In this document: positions 16,496-24,257 of the stretch, piece after piece
Numbering within the stretch: the first letter of the stretch is position 1
How the letters are laid out: the number at the start of each line of letters is the position of its first letter
Assembly (NCBI GenBank): GCA_036555325.1
Contig: DATBLQ010000076.1
Span: 1-64,000 of the forward strand
Length of the DNA: 64,000 nt
Direction of reading: 5' to 3'
DNA from: DATBLQ01 sp036555325
GTDB lineage: Bacteria > Pseudomonadota > Alphaproteobacteria > Rhizobiales > Aestuariivirgaceae
Made by a program: the position numbers and the translations under genes
Notes under the pieces: model-generated
The model's input: only the letters and a program-made list of their open reading frames with translations
What the model was told of the DNA's origin: nothing
Databases searched by the model: none

Positions 16496-17658
16496 GTCCG
16501 GTCGACACGCAGCCGCTCGACAAGCTCATCGTTGAGATCAATTCCGAGCCCCGGCCGGTCCGGAAGTGCGATGTAACCATCGATCAGTTCCGGTTCGGGG
16601 AATACCAACTCGCGCCGCAGCAGACTTTTGAATACCTGCGGGGATACGTATTCAAAGAGAGGCGCCGTCGCACAGGCAGCCTGAAAGTGGCGGCCCACCG
16701 CAGACGTGATTCCCGTTTTCCAACCATGCGGCACGACTTCCGCACCATGATATTCACAAAGATCGCTGATCCGCCTGATTTCGGTGAAGCCGCCAGCACG
16801 ACCGATATTCGGTTGAACAACGTCAACCCGTGCTCGGGTCAGCCATTCGAGGATTTCCCAGCGCGTGGCAGCCGCTTCTGCGCCGCCGATGCGGATCTTG
16901 CTTCTCTCGGCGAGACGTGCATGACCGGCAAGGTCGTCATGCTGTAACGTGGCCTCGGCGAAAAACACGGCACAGTCTTCGATCCGGTCGAGTACGAAAA
17001 GCGCATCGTGCCAGTTTTTCCAGCGATACCCGAAATCCACCGCCATCTGAATTTCCTCGCCTAGCATCTTACGTCCGCGGCGGATGAGACCCACAAGTTC
17101 CTGATCGGTGACAAGGTCGTAGAATAGGACTTCCATCTTGACTGCCCGGAACCCGCAAGCGAGTGCAGTATCAAATTGCCGCCCGATCTCGTGCATGAGT
17201 TTCTCTACACTGCGGCCGTGGGCCAAGCCGGGATAGATCGTGCAGTAGGGACGAAGTTTTTCGCGACGTGCACCGCCCAGAAGCTTGTATGCCGGGACGC
17301 CAAGCTGTTTCCCCGCAAGATCGTACAGCGCAATATCGATCGCGGACATTGCATGAATGCCCAGCCCACGACGTCCCGGCCAAAACGTCCCCTGATAGAG
17401 TTTCTCCCACAATGCCGGCGCTTCAAGGGGATCTCCACCAACTAGAATCTCCGAAACGTTTCGGTTCCACAAATGAGCCGTGGGCATTTCTAGAAAACTC
17501 TTCACTACTTGCGGCGGAGCATCCGTCTCGCCAATGCCAAACCGTCCTTCGTCATCAAAGATTTTTGCAATCACCGTCTCGGTCGTTCCGTCCAGATCCG
17601 TGGCGGAGGAATCGGGCGACACCACGGGGATGATTTCGAGCTTGGCGATTTTCGACAT
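16492..17658 (-). CDS. Enolase-superfamily enzyme 3 (mandelate racemase/MLE type)
   Basis: A 388-residue third paralog. Lys174 and Glu176 (AVKMEV), Asp208 (MAVDFGYRW), Glu235 (FFAEATL), Glu261 (GGAEAA) and His311 (VPHGWKT) are present, but Asn284 (VVQPNIGR) replaces the Asp that normally pairs with the histidine base. It is closer to enolase 1 than to enolase 2 (shared Lys-x-Glu, RRGLGI and PHxWK patterns). It is the third gene of an SDR-VOC-enolase unit, 6 bases after the VOC gene. The altered dyad may mean a one-base mechanism using the lysine. Confidence 0.85.
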   Translation of the reverse strand: MSKIAKLEIIPVVSPDSSATDLDGTTETVIAKIFDDEGRFGIGETDAPPQVVKSFLEMPTAHLWNRNVSEILVGGDPLEAPALWEKLYQGTFWPGRRGLGIHAMSAIDIALYDLAGKQLGVPAYKLLGGARREKLRPYCTIYPGLAHGRSVEKLMHEIGRQFDTALACGFRAVKMEVLFYDLVTDQELVGLIRRGRKMLGEEIQMAVDFGYRWKNWHDALFVLDRIEDCAVFFAEATLQHDDLAGHARLAERSKIRIGGAEAAATRWEILEWLTRARVDVVQPNIGRAGGFTEIRRISDLCEYHGAEVVPHGWKTGITSAVGRHFQAACATAPLFEYVSPQVFKSLLRRELVFPEPELIDGYIALPDRPGLGIDLNDELVERLRVDRT

Positions 17659-17664
17659 GGCTAA

Positions 17665-18102
17665 TCAGCTCGAGCGCATCTGCAGCAATTCAATAATGAT
17701 TCCGTTGGGATCACGAATGTAAGCGGCCTTGCACCCCTGCACTGGTCCGGTATCGATCTCAGTTACTTGCCCCTGTGACGTTGCTCCTGCGGCCAAAAGC
17801 TCGTGCCAGGTTCGGTCAATGTCATCCACCTCGAGGCAGACATGCGCCGCTCCGACCGTTGCAGGCGAAGGAGCTTCTCCTTGAATGGCTCCCGCGAGAT
17901 ATTGGATGAATTCGATGTGATGCCCATGACCATAGAGATGTGCCACGAGGAGCGATGCATCGCGGACACCGGTAACGCCCTCCTGCCACTGACCGTGACG
18001 CGGCGAAACGGAACCCTCGAAGCCCAGATGCTTCGACCAGAAAAGCACGGATTTGTGGATGTCCTCAACCGTGAAGCTTGTGTGGTTCCATCCAACTATC
18101 AT
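17665..18102 (-). CDS. VOC (glyoxalase/dioxygenase fold) protein
   Basis: A 145-residue single-unit vicinal-oxygen-chelate protein. Typical elements are the opening GWNHTSFTVEDIHKSVLFW with His7 as a possible metal ligand, HIEFIQY in the middle and AYIRDPNGIIIELLQ at the end, where Glu is the usual final ligand. The family includes lyases, isomerases, epimerases and dioxygenases, so the reaction is open. It sits 12 bases after the SDR gene and 6 before enolase 3, which suggests a shared carbohydrate- or organic-acid-degradation pathway. Confidence 0.85.
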   Translation of the reverse strand: MIVGWNHTSFTVEDIHKSVLFWSKHLGFEGSVSPRHGQWQEGVTGVRDASLLVAHLYGHGHHIEFIQYLAGAIQGEAPSPATVGAAHVCLEVDDIDRTWHELLAAGATSQGQVTEIDTGPVQGCKAAYIRDPNGIIIELLQMRSS

Positions 18103-18114
18103 GGGCGAGCGCTC

Positions 18115-18879
18115 CTATATGAAGCCGTAAGCGGTCCAGCCGCCGTTCACTTCCAGTGTATGGCCGGTGACATAGGATGCACGCTGAGGGTCAAGCAAGA
18201 ACGCTATGCCTTCGGCAATTTCCTCTTCCGTGCCGAAACGGCCCATCGGCGTTCGCCGGTTCACTGCCGCCGCATCGACACCCCCTTGTGCGACGAATAC
18301 TTTTGTCGCGGCTGTACTGATGTAACCAGGCGCAATTGCATTGACCCGGACGCCACGCTCTGCCCACTCGACCGCCTGTACCTTGGTCAGGCTGAGGAGC
18401 GCGCTTTTAGAAACGCAGTACGGGCCTCTATCTGGCGCCGCGACCTGACCCAGAACCGACGACACATTAACGATAGCGCTCCCACGTTGCATATGGCGCA
18501 CCGCAATGTTTGAAGCAGAGATGGCGGAGAACAGATTTATCTCAAATACCCGCATCCATCTCTCAAGGCTGAGTTCCAGCAGTGGCGCGTGGTCCCAGAT
18601 TCCGACGTTGTTGACCAGATCGTCGATGCCGCCCCAGTTCTCGATCATTCTGCCCACGGCTGCCTCCGTAACCTTAGGATCGGCGACATCGCCTTCATGA
18701 AAAAACGATCTGTCGTCAGCTATCTGCTGGACGGTTTGCCCTGCTGCTGGTCCATCGATGTCCAGAATCGCAACGCGCCATCCATTGCCAGCCAGTTTTA
18801 GCGCTGTCGCCCGCCCAATTCCGCTACCCCCACCGGTGATCAGGGCACGTCGCTCGGCGACCTCTCTGATATGGTCCAT
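18115..18879 (-). CDS. SDR-family NAD(P)-dependent dehydrogenase
   Basis: A 254-residue classical short-chain dehydrogenase. The cofactor motif is TGGGSGIG (15-22), NNVG is at 90-93, and the catalytic Ser at 140-141 with Tyr154-x3-Lys158 (PYCVSKS) is complete; PGYI and the NGG near the C-terminus are also typical. Asp40 after the second strand favours NAD+ over NADP+. The start at 18879 was chosen by family alignment and an AAGGG ribosome site; the frame extends further upstream but that part is antisense to the FecR-domain gene. It leads the SDR-VOC-enolase 3 unit and probably oxidises a pathway hydroxyl. Confidence 0.92.
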   Translation of the reverse strand: MDHIREVAERRALITGGGSGIGRATALKLAGNGWRVAILDIDGPAAGQTVQQIADDRSFFHEGDVADPKVTEAAVGRMIENWGGIDDLVNNVGIWDHAPLLELSLERWMRVFEINLFSAISASNIAVRHMQRGSAIVNVSSVLGQVAAPDRGPYCVSKSALLSLTKVQAVEWAERGVRVNAIAPGYISTAATKVFVAQGGVDAAAVNRRTPMGRFGTEEEIAEGIAFLLDPQRASYVTGHTLEVNGGWTAYGFI

Positions 18880-18970
18880 CGGATAGCCCTTCCATGGCCG
18901 GTTAGCCGTCAATTGCCCTGCCCCGCTCCTTTTGGCGTATACTGCCGGGTCGAACGTAGCAGGTGAGTTG

Positions 18971-19585
18971 ATGGCCAGGTATATGCTTGCGATCTTGGTG
19001 CTCTTGGCAATGACATTCTCGGCTAATGCAGCCGAAGCTCCAATTGGTACCGTCAAGCGAGTACAGGCACAAGTCGACGCCCTTCGCGCCGCCGCTGTGC
19101 TGCCACTGGTTGTCGCCTCAGATCTGCAAGCAGATGACATCCTGCGGTCGGGAGAGAATGCTCGACTGGAAGCGGAGCTGGTTGACGGAACCAAGTTAAC
19201 TCTGGGCGCAACGGCCGAATTGAAACTTGACAGCTATGTCTATGATCCGGATCATGCCGCGCGCAATCGCCTTGTTGCCAAGATCCAGGGCGCGTTTCTG
19301 TATATCGGCGGCAAGGTCGAAGCGCCCGGCGGTGAGGTGAAAATAATTACGGCAAACGCCGTCATGGGGGTGCGGGGCACAACCTTCTGGGGCGGACCGA
19401 TCGATAACGCTTATGGCGTGCTCGCACTTGCGGGCGTCGTGACGGTCACGACAAACGGCGGCAGCGTAACATTGACGAATGGGCAAGGCACGATAATCCA
19501 CGACGCCGTAGCACCTCCTGAGCAACCCATAGTGTGGCCAGATGCAAAGAGAGAGCGGGCCTTTGCGACGATCGCATTCCAGTAA
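18971..19585 (+). CDS. Exported FecR-domain protein
   Basis: A 204-residue protein with a signal peptide (residues 1-21, ending SANAA). The rest is a FecR domain: DILRSGENARLEAELVDGTKLTLGATAELKLDSYVY-type strands, then a turn GVRGTTFWGG and a final strand set. FecR domains in exported proteins without a FecI sigma factor are usually structural or of unknown role; no sigma factor is nearby. The start has AGGTGAG upstream. A longer frame from 18932 lacks a ribosome site. Divergent from the SDR unit. Confidence 0.82.
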   Translation: MARYMLAILVLLAMTFSANAAEAPIGTVKRVQAQVDALRAAAVLPLVVASDLQADDILRSGENARLEAELVDGTKLTLGATAELKLDSYVYDPDHAARNRLVAKIQGAFLYIGGKVEAPGGEVKIITANAVMGVRGTTFWGGPIDNAYGVLALAGVVTVTTNGGSVTLTNGQGTIIHDAVAPPEQPIVWPDAKRERAFATIAFQ

Positions 19586-19693
19586 CTTATCTTGAGCTTG
19601 GCCGATCTTCAGGCAGCTTCCATTCCATCCGATCATGATGTATGGAGCGAGAGGGGAACGTCTTTTTTGTACCAAGAAAAGTCGGAGGAGCCA

Positions 19694-20302
19694 GTGAATA
19701 AGGCGGTAAGCATTGCGTTTAGCAGCATGCTCTTAGGCGCCGTAGCATCGGGCCTGGTGATTGGTTCGGGCTCGGCCCAATCGGAGGAGCCGTTTAAAGC
19801 CGATCTCGATAAGCTTCGAGAGTCACTCACCAAATACCAGGATGTTTATACTGCCGTGCGCGAGGGCTATTTCTCGACGGTCGGCTGCGTTTACTACAAC
19901 GGCGAGAAAATGGAAGGGCATATGGAGTACCCAAAGGGCGCGATGGGTATCCACTTCATCAACACGGCGCTGATCGGTCCAACGCCCGACCCAATGCGGC
20001 CCCCTATTCTAATCTATGAACCGAGCGGAAAAGAACTGCGCCTGGTTGCGGTCGAATGGTTCGTACCGCTGGCTACCGGCGTGAAAAAGCGTCCGGAGCT
20101 TTTTGGCCAGCAGTTCCAGGGTCCGATGGAGGGGCATGTGCCGCTCCTGCCGTTAGACTTTACCCATTGGGATTTGCACGCCTGGCTGTTCAAGGAGAAC
20201 CCTCTCGGAGTCTTTGCCCCAACCAATCCGGACGTTAAGTGCGATGGCTACGACTTCTCTTTGCTGGAGCATCCTACGAAGCTGGTTCCAGAGCCTCAAT
20301 AA
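19694..20302 (+). CDS. Exported protein of unknown function
   Basis: A 202-residue protein starting at a GTG with GGAGGAG upstream. Residues 1-26 are a signal peptide (VNKAVSIAFSSMLLGAVASG, then SGSAQS). The mature part begins with a helix LDKLRESLTKYQDVYTAVRE and contains ALIGPTPDPMRPPILIYEPS and a His/Trp-rich segment DFTHWDLHAWLFKENP. Conserved-looking aromatic and histidine residues suggest a ligand or metal site. I have seen similar sequences only as hypothetical proteins. It follows the FecR-domain gene by 108 bases and may be cotranscribed. Confidence 0.65.
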   Translation: MNKAVSIAFSSMLLGAVASGLVIGSGSAQSEEPFKADLDKLRESLTKYQDVYTAVREGYFSTVGCVYYNGEKMEGHMEYPKGAMGIHFINTALIGPTPDPMRPPILIYEPSGKELRLVAVEWFVPLATGVKKRPELFGQQFQGPMEGHVPLLPLDFTHWDLHAWLFKENPLGVFAPTNPDVKCDGYDFSLLEHPTKLVPEPQ

Positions 20303-20321
20303 TCGCCGCCACCACGCGCCA

Positions 20322-21644
20322 TCAACGGGCTGCTGGCTCGCGCTTCATTCCGCCACGGTGGAGAAGAACGACGTTTTCCGCATCGGAATGCCCGACCTCG
20401 GTTGGCGGGCGTTCCAATTCGCCAATTGTTCCATCTTCGACTCTCGACGGTGAAAACACCTTGATCGGTCGACTGAAGCCGCGCAGCGTGGCGCTGCCAA
20501 GCTCATCCCAGGTGCCCTCGCAGCGCGTGCGGAACTCTTCGCTGGCAACTATGGGCGTCCTGTAGGTTTTGGTAAGCGCTTCCAGCCGCGTCGCCTCGTT
20601 GACTGCCGCACCGAACACGGAAAAGGCCAAGCGATCTGGCAAGCCCACGTTGCCGTAGAGAACGTTGCCGATATGCAAGCCGACGCCGTAACCGATCTCT
20701 GGCAAGCCATCCTTTATGCGATGGACATTGAATTCGCGCATCCGCAACACCGCTGTTAATGATGAAACATGGGCCTGCTGGCAAGCTTCCCGGCGTTCGC
20801 GGGGGCTGTCGCCGGAAGGGTAGATCGCGAGGAATCCGTCGCCGACAAAGCTCAATATTTCGCCGCCCCCGTCTGTGAAAGCGGTGGCCACGCCGTCGAA
20901 GAAAGTGTTGAGAGTGTCTATGTAGGATTCACGCCCAAGTTCCTCAGCCAGAATCGTGGAGTTCCGCATATCCGCCACCACGATGGCGGCCTTGATGGTT
21001 TCGCCGTCCCCGCGTTTGATCTGGCCAGAAAGCACACGCTCTCCGGCGCCAGCGCCAAGGTAGGTGGCAAGCGTATTCTGAGCCAGTTGTCCCTTCACAG
21101 CGATTTTCGACGCGACCGCCAAGCTCTCCTGTATCCGCAGCAGAGCGGCAATGTCGGCATCGGTAAATCCATCTCGGCGATCCGACGCCCAGGAACCGAT
21201 CATTCCCTGACCTGAGGTCGGTCGGAATTCTCGTTTGAATGCAAAATAGTCGGTGATGCCCTGCTGGCGAAGCTCCTCGAAAATGGGAAACTCGGGAGGT
21301 CCATCGCTTTGATCGATGCGGCGACGCAGATGCGGCAACTCGTTCTTCATGAGATAATAGAATGGGCTCTTGAGAAACCGTTCCGCTTCCGCTTCACCAT
21401 CACGGACGTGACGGTGTCTCTCAACCGAAAATCCCTTGTTGCGTTCCCATAGATAGCCGACGGCCCGATACAGCGGATGCAACATGGAAAACGACATCAT
21501 GGCCCTCGCGATCGGAAGTCCGGCAGCAGCCAGCCGATCGCAGGTGCCCCGGGCGATCGTTTCAAGATCGGTGTCCATCAGAGCCTGCTGGTTCAACCAG
21601 CGGACGACTTCATCGATGAGAACATTGGAGGTGGAATGGTTCAT
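20322..21644 (-). CDS. Class III adenylate/guanylate cyclase
   Basis: A 440-residue protein. The catalytic cyclase homology domain covers about residues 215-405; its two metal-binding aspartates are Asp225 in VVADMRNST and Asp269 in FVGDGFLA, and GLHIGNVLYGNVG and NEATRLEALT follow as expected. The N-terminal 200 residues form a soluble region of the kind found in rhizobial CyaA-type proteins and lack any membrane span; it may sense a ligand. The start at 21644 leaves 11 bases to the upstream HxlR gene and may be cotranscribed with it; a longer reading frame into that gene is unlikely. Product would be cAMP or cGMP. Confidence 0.88.
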   Translation of the reverse strand: MNHSTSNVLIDEVVRWLNQQALMDTDLETIARGTCDRLAAAGLPIARAMMSFSMLHPLYRAVGYLWERNKGFSVERHRHVRDGEAEAERFLKSPFYYLMKNELPHLRRRIDQSDGPPEFPIFEELRQQGITDYFAFKREFRPTSGQGMIGSWASDRRDGFTDADIAALLRIQESLAVASKIAVKGQLAQNTLATYLGAGAGERVLSGQIKRGDGETIKAAIVVADMRNSTILAEELGRESYIDTLNTFFDGVATAFTDGGGEILSFVGDGFLAIYPSGDSPRERREACQQAHVSSLTAVLRMREFNVHRIKDGLPEIGYGVGLHIGNVLYGNVGLPDRLAFSVFGAAVNEATRLEALTKTYRTPIVASEEFRTRCEGTWDELGSATLRGFSRPIKVFSPSRVEDGTIGELERPPTEVGHSDAENVVLLHRGGMKREPAAR

Positions 21645-21655
21645 CTCGAACTCGC

Positions 21656-22090
21656 TTACTGAGCGCTCCTGCGCGATTCGCTTGAACGTGGAACTTCCGC
21701 AGCATCGAAATTTCGCCGCGCCTTTTGAATGGCAGACCGATTTTCGCGCGCCCACCGGCCAAGGCCACTGACCGGTTCGAGCAAAGATCGACCAAGCTTG
21801 GTCAGTTCATAGTCGACGCGTGGAGGAATTGTCGGAAACACTGTCCTTGTAACAAGACCATCACGTTCGAGCCCCCGCAGAGTCAGCGTCAGCATTCGCT
21901 GGGAAATGCTGCCAAGAGAACGGCGAATTTCATTGAACCGCCTCGGTCCTCCGCCCAGCACGCTTACGACCAGCACTGTCCACTTGTCGCCGACGCGCGC
22001 CAGCACCTCGCTCACCGCCCGGCAGTCCTCGGGGACACATAGGTTACCAGGTATCGGCAATGTGCCTACTTGTTTGGATCGGCTGGTCAT
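21656..22090 (-). CDS. HxlR-family transcriptional regulator
   Basis: A 144-residue winged-helix protein. The HxlR signature is complete: CRAVSEVLARVGDKWTVLVV, LGGGPRRFNEIRRSLGSISQRMLT and LRGLERDGLVTRTVFPTIPPRVDYELT. Cys18 and Cys23 lie at the N-terminus; one cysteine there is the redox or quinone sensor in YodB-type members. It is divergent from an FMN reductase gene with 63 bases between them, the classic layout of a regulator and its quinone or flavin reductase target. Confidence 0.9.
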   Translation of the reverse strand: MTSRSKQVGTLPIPGNLCVPEDCRAVSEVLARVGDKWTVLVVSVLGGGPRRFNEIRRSLGSISQRMLTLTLRGLERDGLVTRTVFPTIPPRVDYELTKLGRSLLEPVSGLGRWARENRSAIQKARRNFDAAEVPRSSESRRSAQ

Positions 22091-22103
22091 CTATATAGCC
22101 TTG

Positions 22104-22118
22104 GTAACATAATGTAAC
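22104..22118. promoter_or_regulatory. Possible HxlR operator
   Basis: The 63-bp gap between the HxlR gene and the FMN reductase gene contains GTAAC at 22104-22108 and again at 22114-22118, one helical turn apart, within TTGGTAACATAATGTAACTA. It is a direct repeat and also a rough palindrome around ACAT-AATGT. Its position between divergent starts fits autoregulation and repression of the reductase, but binding is not shown. Confidence 0.4.
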
Positions 22119-22153
22119 TATCCACGAATGCTTAGACAAGGCTCGGGAATGCA

Positions 22154-22753
22154 ATGACCAAACCGAAAATTGCCATCATCATCGGCACTACACGTTCGAC
22201 GCGTTTCGGGGAAAAGCCGGCCCGTTGGATCTATGAAATTGCAAGCAAGCGCGACGACCTCCAAGCAGAGATCGTGGATCTGCGTGATTTTCCTTTACCG
22301 TTTTTCGACGAAGTCGCCTCAAACGCGTGGGTGCCTTCCAAAAATGAGACAGCCCAGCGATGGCAGAAAAAAATCGCTGGCTTCGATGGCTTCATCTTTG
22401 TAACCGCAGAATACAATCGCGGTATCCCTGCGGTGCTCAAGAATGCCATCGACTACGCCTACCCAGAGTGGAACAAAAAAGCAGCCTCGTTCGTAGGCTA
22501 CGGTGCAGTCGGCGCGGCCAGAGCGGTGGAGCACTTGCGGCTGATCACCGTGGAACTGCAAATGGCGCCGACCAGGACCGGCGTTCATATTCAAGGCGCC
22601 GACTTCATGGCTGTTTGGAAAAATGAAAAACCTTTGAGCGACATTCCCCACTTGCAGCAGAACGCAAGCGACATGCTGGATCAGCTTGTGTGGTGGACCA
22701 ACGCCCTGAAAGCCGCACGCGAGCGGCCTGCGGTTGCTGCGGTCGCTGCGTAA
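22154..22753 (+). CDS. NADPH-dependent FMN reductase family protein
   Basis: A 199-residue flavodoxin-like reductase. The flavin phosphate loop is GTTRSTRFGEKPARW near the N-terminus, and the second signature EYNRGIPAVLKNAIDY (about 95-110) is intact, as in quinone/azo/chromate reductases such as ChrR. It would be cytoplasmic and reduce FMN, quinones or similar acceptors with NAD(P)H. Divergence from an HxlR regulator suggests induction by electrophiles or quinones. The C-terminus has an Ala/Val-rich tail without clear meaning. Confidence 0.92.
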   Translation: MTKPKIAIIIGTTRSTRFGEKPARWIYEIASKRDDLQAEIVDLRDFPLPFFDEVASNAWVPSKNETAQRWQKKIAGFDGFIFVTAEYNRGIPAVLKNAIDYAYPEWNKKAASFVGYGAVGAARAVEHLRLITVELQMAPTRTGVHIQGADFMAVWKNEKPLSDIPHLQQNASDMLDQLVWWTNALKAARERPAVAAVAA

Positions 22754-22780
22754 GTTTTTCTATGCCTGCGAGCGTTGGAG

Positions 22781-23026
22781 CTATCTCCATTCACAATATC
22801 GCCGACCACTTCTGCCGGTCCAGCAGTGCCTGTATTTGGTCACCCGGGGACCCTTGACGTAAGCCCCAACGGCACCTCCCAGTATCGCGCCAGGCGGACC
22901 CGCGACGATGGCCCCGACTCCCGCCCCGATGGCGGCTCCCGTTATGTGTTTTTCACCGGACTCCGCCGTTGCTGGAACAAGCACCAGCGCTCCAAATATG
23001 ACACCAGCAAGAATGTGCCTTTGCAT
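22781..23026 (-). CDS. Exported glycine-zipper protein
   Basis: An 81-residue protein with a signal peptide (MQRHILAGVIFGALVLV, then ATAESG) followed by glycine-zipper repeats (GAAIGAGVGAIVAG, GAILGGAVGAYV). The C-terminus YRHCWTGRSGRRYCEWR has two cysteines that may pair. Such proteins sit in or on the cell envelope; their role is unknown. The start is set by GGAG in CATTGGAGACTACG directly upstream. It converges on the FMN reductase gene. Confidence 0.75.
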   Translation of the reverse strand: MQRHILAGVIFGALVLVPATAESGEKHITGAAIGAGVGAIVAGPPGAILGGAVGAYVKGPRVTKYRHCWTGRSGRRYCEWR

Positions 23027-23145
23027 CGTAGTCTCCAATGTCGATTTGCCCAAATTCCCCGAGAGCGTTGACCCGCTGAGACCACCCGCAAAGCAACTCC
23101 AGCTGCGCTTACGAGTTAGCGCTAGAGGTCAACTCAAACCTGACT

Positions 23146-23409
23146 ATGTTAATGAACGCCCCTCAACGCAACTTGCTCACGCAGCTGTCTCCCCGCTCGT
23201 TGCCGGAGAGCTTCGAATACCGGTCGGATTTCATTTCGCCTGCGGAGGAAGATTCACCGCTATACCGGCTCTCCATTCTACCCTTCAAGGACTTCGAGTA
23301 CCAGGGTTTTCAAGCCAAGCGACGCGTGGTTTCCTTCGGCTGGCGATATGACTTCAACGTTCGTTGGCAACATGGGATCATCCGGTCGACAGTCTGCGCT
23401 ATTCAATAA
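23146..23409 (+). pseudogene. Truncated AlkB-type dioxygenase remnant
   Basis: The 87-codon frame matches the N-terminal third of 2-oxoglutarate/Fe(II) AlkB-family repair enzymes: FEYRSDFISPAEEDSPLYRL, SILPFKDFEYQGFQAKRR and VVSFGWRYDFN. Intact members are about 190-220 residues and carry the metal motif HxD...H and Arg pair further on; here similarity ends abruptly after RYDFN and a stop follows 16 codons later. No continuation was seen in the other frames before the hydrolase gene at 23432, so the rest appears deleted. An intact copy would have repaired alkylated bases. Confidence 0.7.
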
Positions 23410-23431
23410 CCTTCAGGAATAGAACAACACG

Positions 23432-24121
23432 ATGACCTCGGACAGGCGCGACTTGGTCGTGACACTCAACGACGAGCAAGAAGTTGCGGGACTTCTGCAA
23501 GTGCCCCAGCACTCATTTGCTTGCTACGTTCTGGCCCATGGCGCAGGAGCGGGAATGATACACCCCTTCTTGAATGCTGTTGCGATGGGATTGGCCAAAC
23601 GAAATATCGCCTCTTTGCGGTTTCAATTCCCCTACATGCAGAAGGGCTTGAAGCGGCCCGATCCGCCCCCTGTGGCTCATGCTGCCGTGCGTGCCGCCGT
23701 GGCAGAGGCCTCTCGACATTTGCCGAATATTCCTCTCATCGCGGGCGGCAGGTCGTTCGGGGGCCGAATGAGCTCCCAGGCGCAGGCGAAAGTCCCGCTG
23801 GAGAATGTCCGTGGCCTCGCCTTTCTCGGCTTTCCATTGCACCCCGCCGGGCAGCCGTCGCAGGAGCGCGCTCGACATCTTGATAATGTAGACATCCCTA
23901 TGCTTTTCCTGCAGGGAACCAGAGATTCCCTGGCTCACCTCGAGCAATTGGAGCCGCTCGTCCGTCGGCTTGGGTCACGCGCTACCCTGAAGCTATTTAA
24001 CGATGCCGATCACTCCTTTCACGTGCCGGCTCGACTAGGAAAAACCGACGAGGACGTGAGGAATGAATTGATCGGTGCATTGGCCGATTGGATCGGAATG
24101 CTGGCCAAATCCTCCATCTGA
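23432..24121 (+). CDS. Alpha/beta hydrolase (KANL3/Tex30-like)
   Basis: A 229-residue alpha/beta hydrolase. The nucleophile elbow is GGRSFGGRM with Ser108, the oxyanion region is LAHGAGAGM near residue 34, and Asp165 (QGTRDSLA) with His194 (NDADHSFH) complete the triad. The family in bacteria is of unsettled substrate, probably small esters. It lies just after the AlkB remnant and 136 bases before the SELENBP gene on the same strand. The start has a modest ribosome site in AGGAATAG. Confidence 0.85.
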   Translation: MTSDRRDLVVTLNDEQEVAGLLQVPQHSFACYVLAHGAGAGMIHPFLNAVAMGLAKRNIASLRFQFPYMQKGLKRPDPPPVAHAAVRAAVAEASRHLPNIPLIAGGRSFGGRMSSQAQAKVPLENVRGLAFLGFPLHPAGQPSQERARHLDNVDIPMLFLQGTRDSLAHLEQLEPLVRRLGSRATLKLFNDADHSFHVPARLGKTDEDVRNELIGALADWIGMLAKSSI

Positions 24122-24257
24122 GGATGGGCAAATTAGTAACCAGCCATGCTTGCGGCGGACTAACCCGACAACTTTTTTTGCGTTACACTGGGGCCACGGC
24201 GGAAGCCAAGGCTGCATCTGCAGCCACCGTCAATGCTGTCGTAAGGGAGTACCGACC

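Noticed and set aside
18880..19194. Extension of the SDR frame to 19194
   Set aside because: The extra 105 residues are low-complexity and antisense to the FecR-domain gene; the family start is at 18879.
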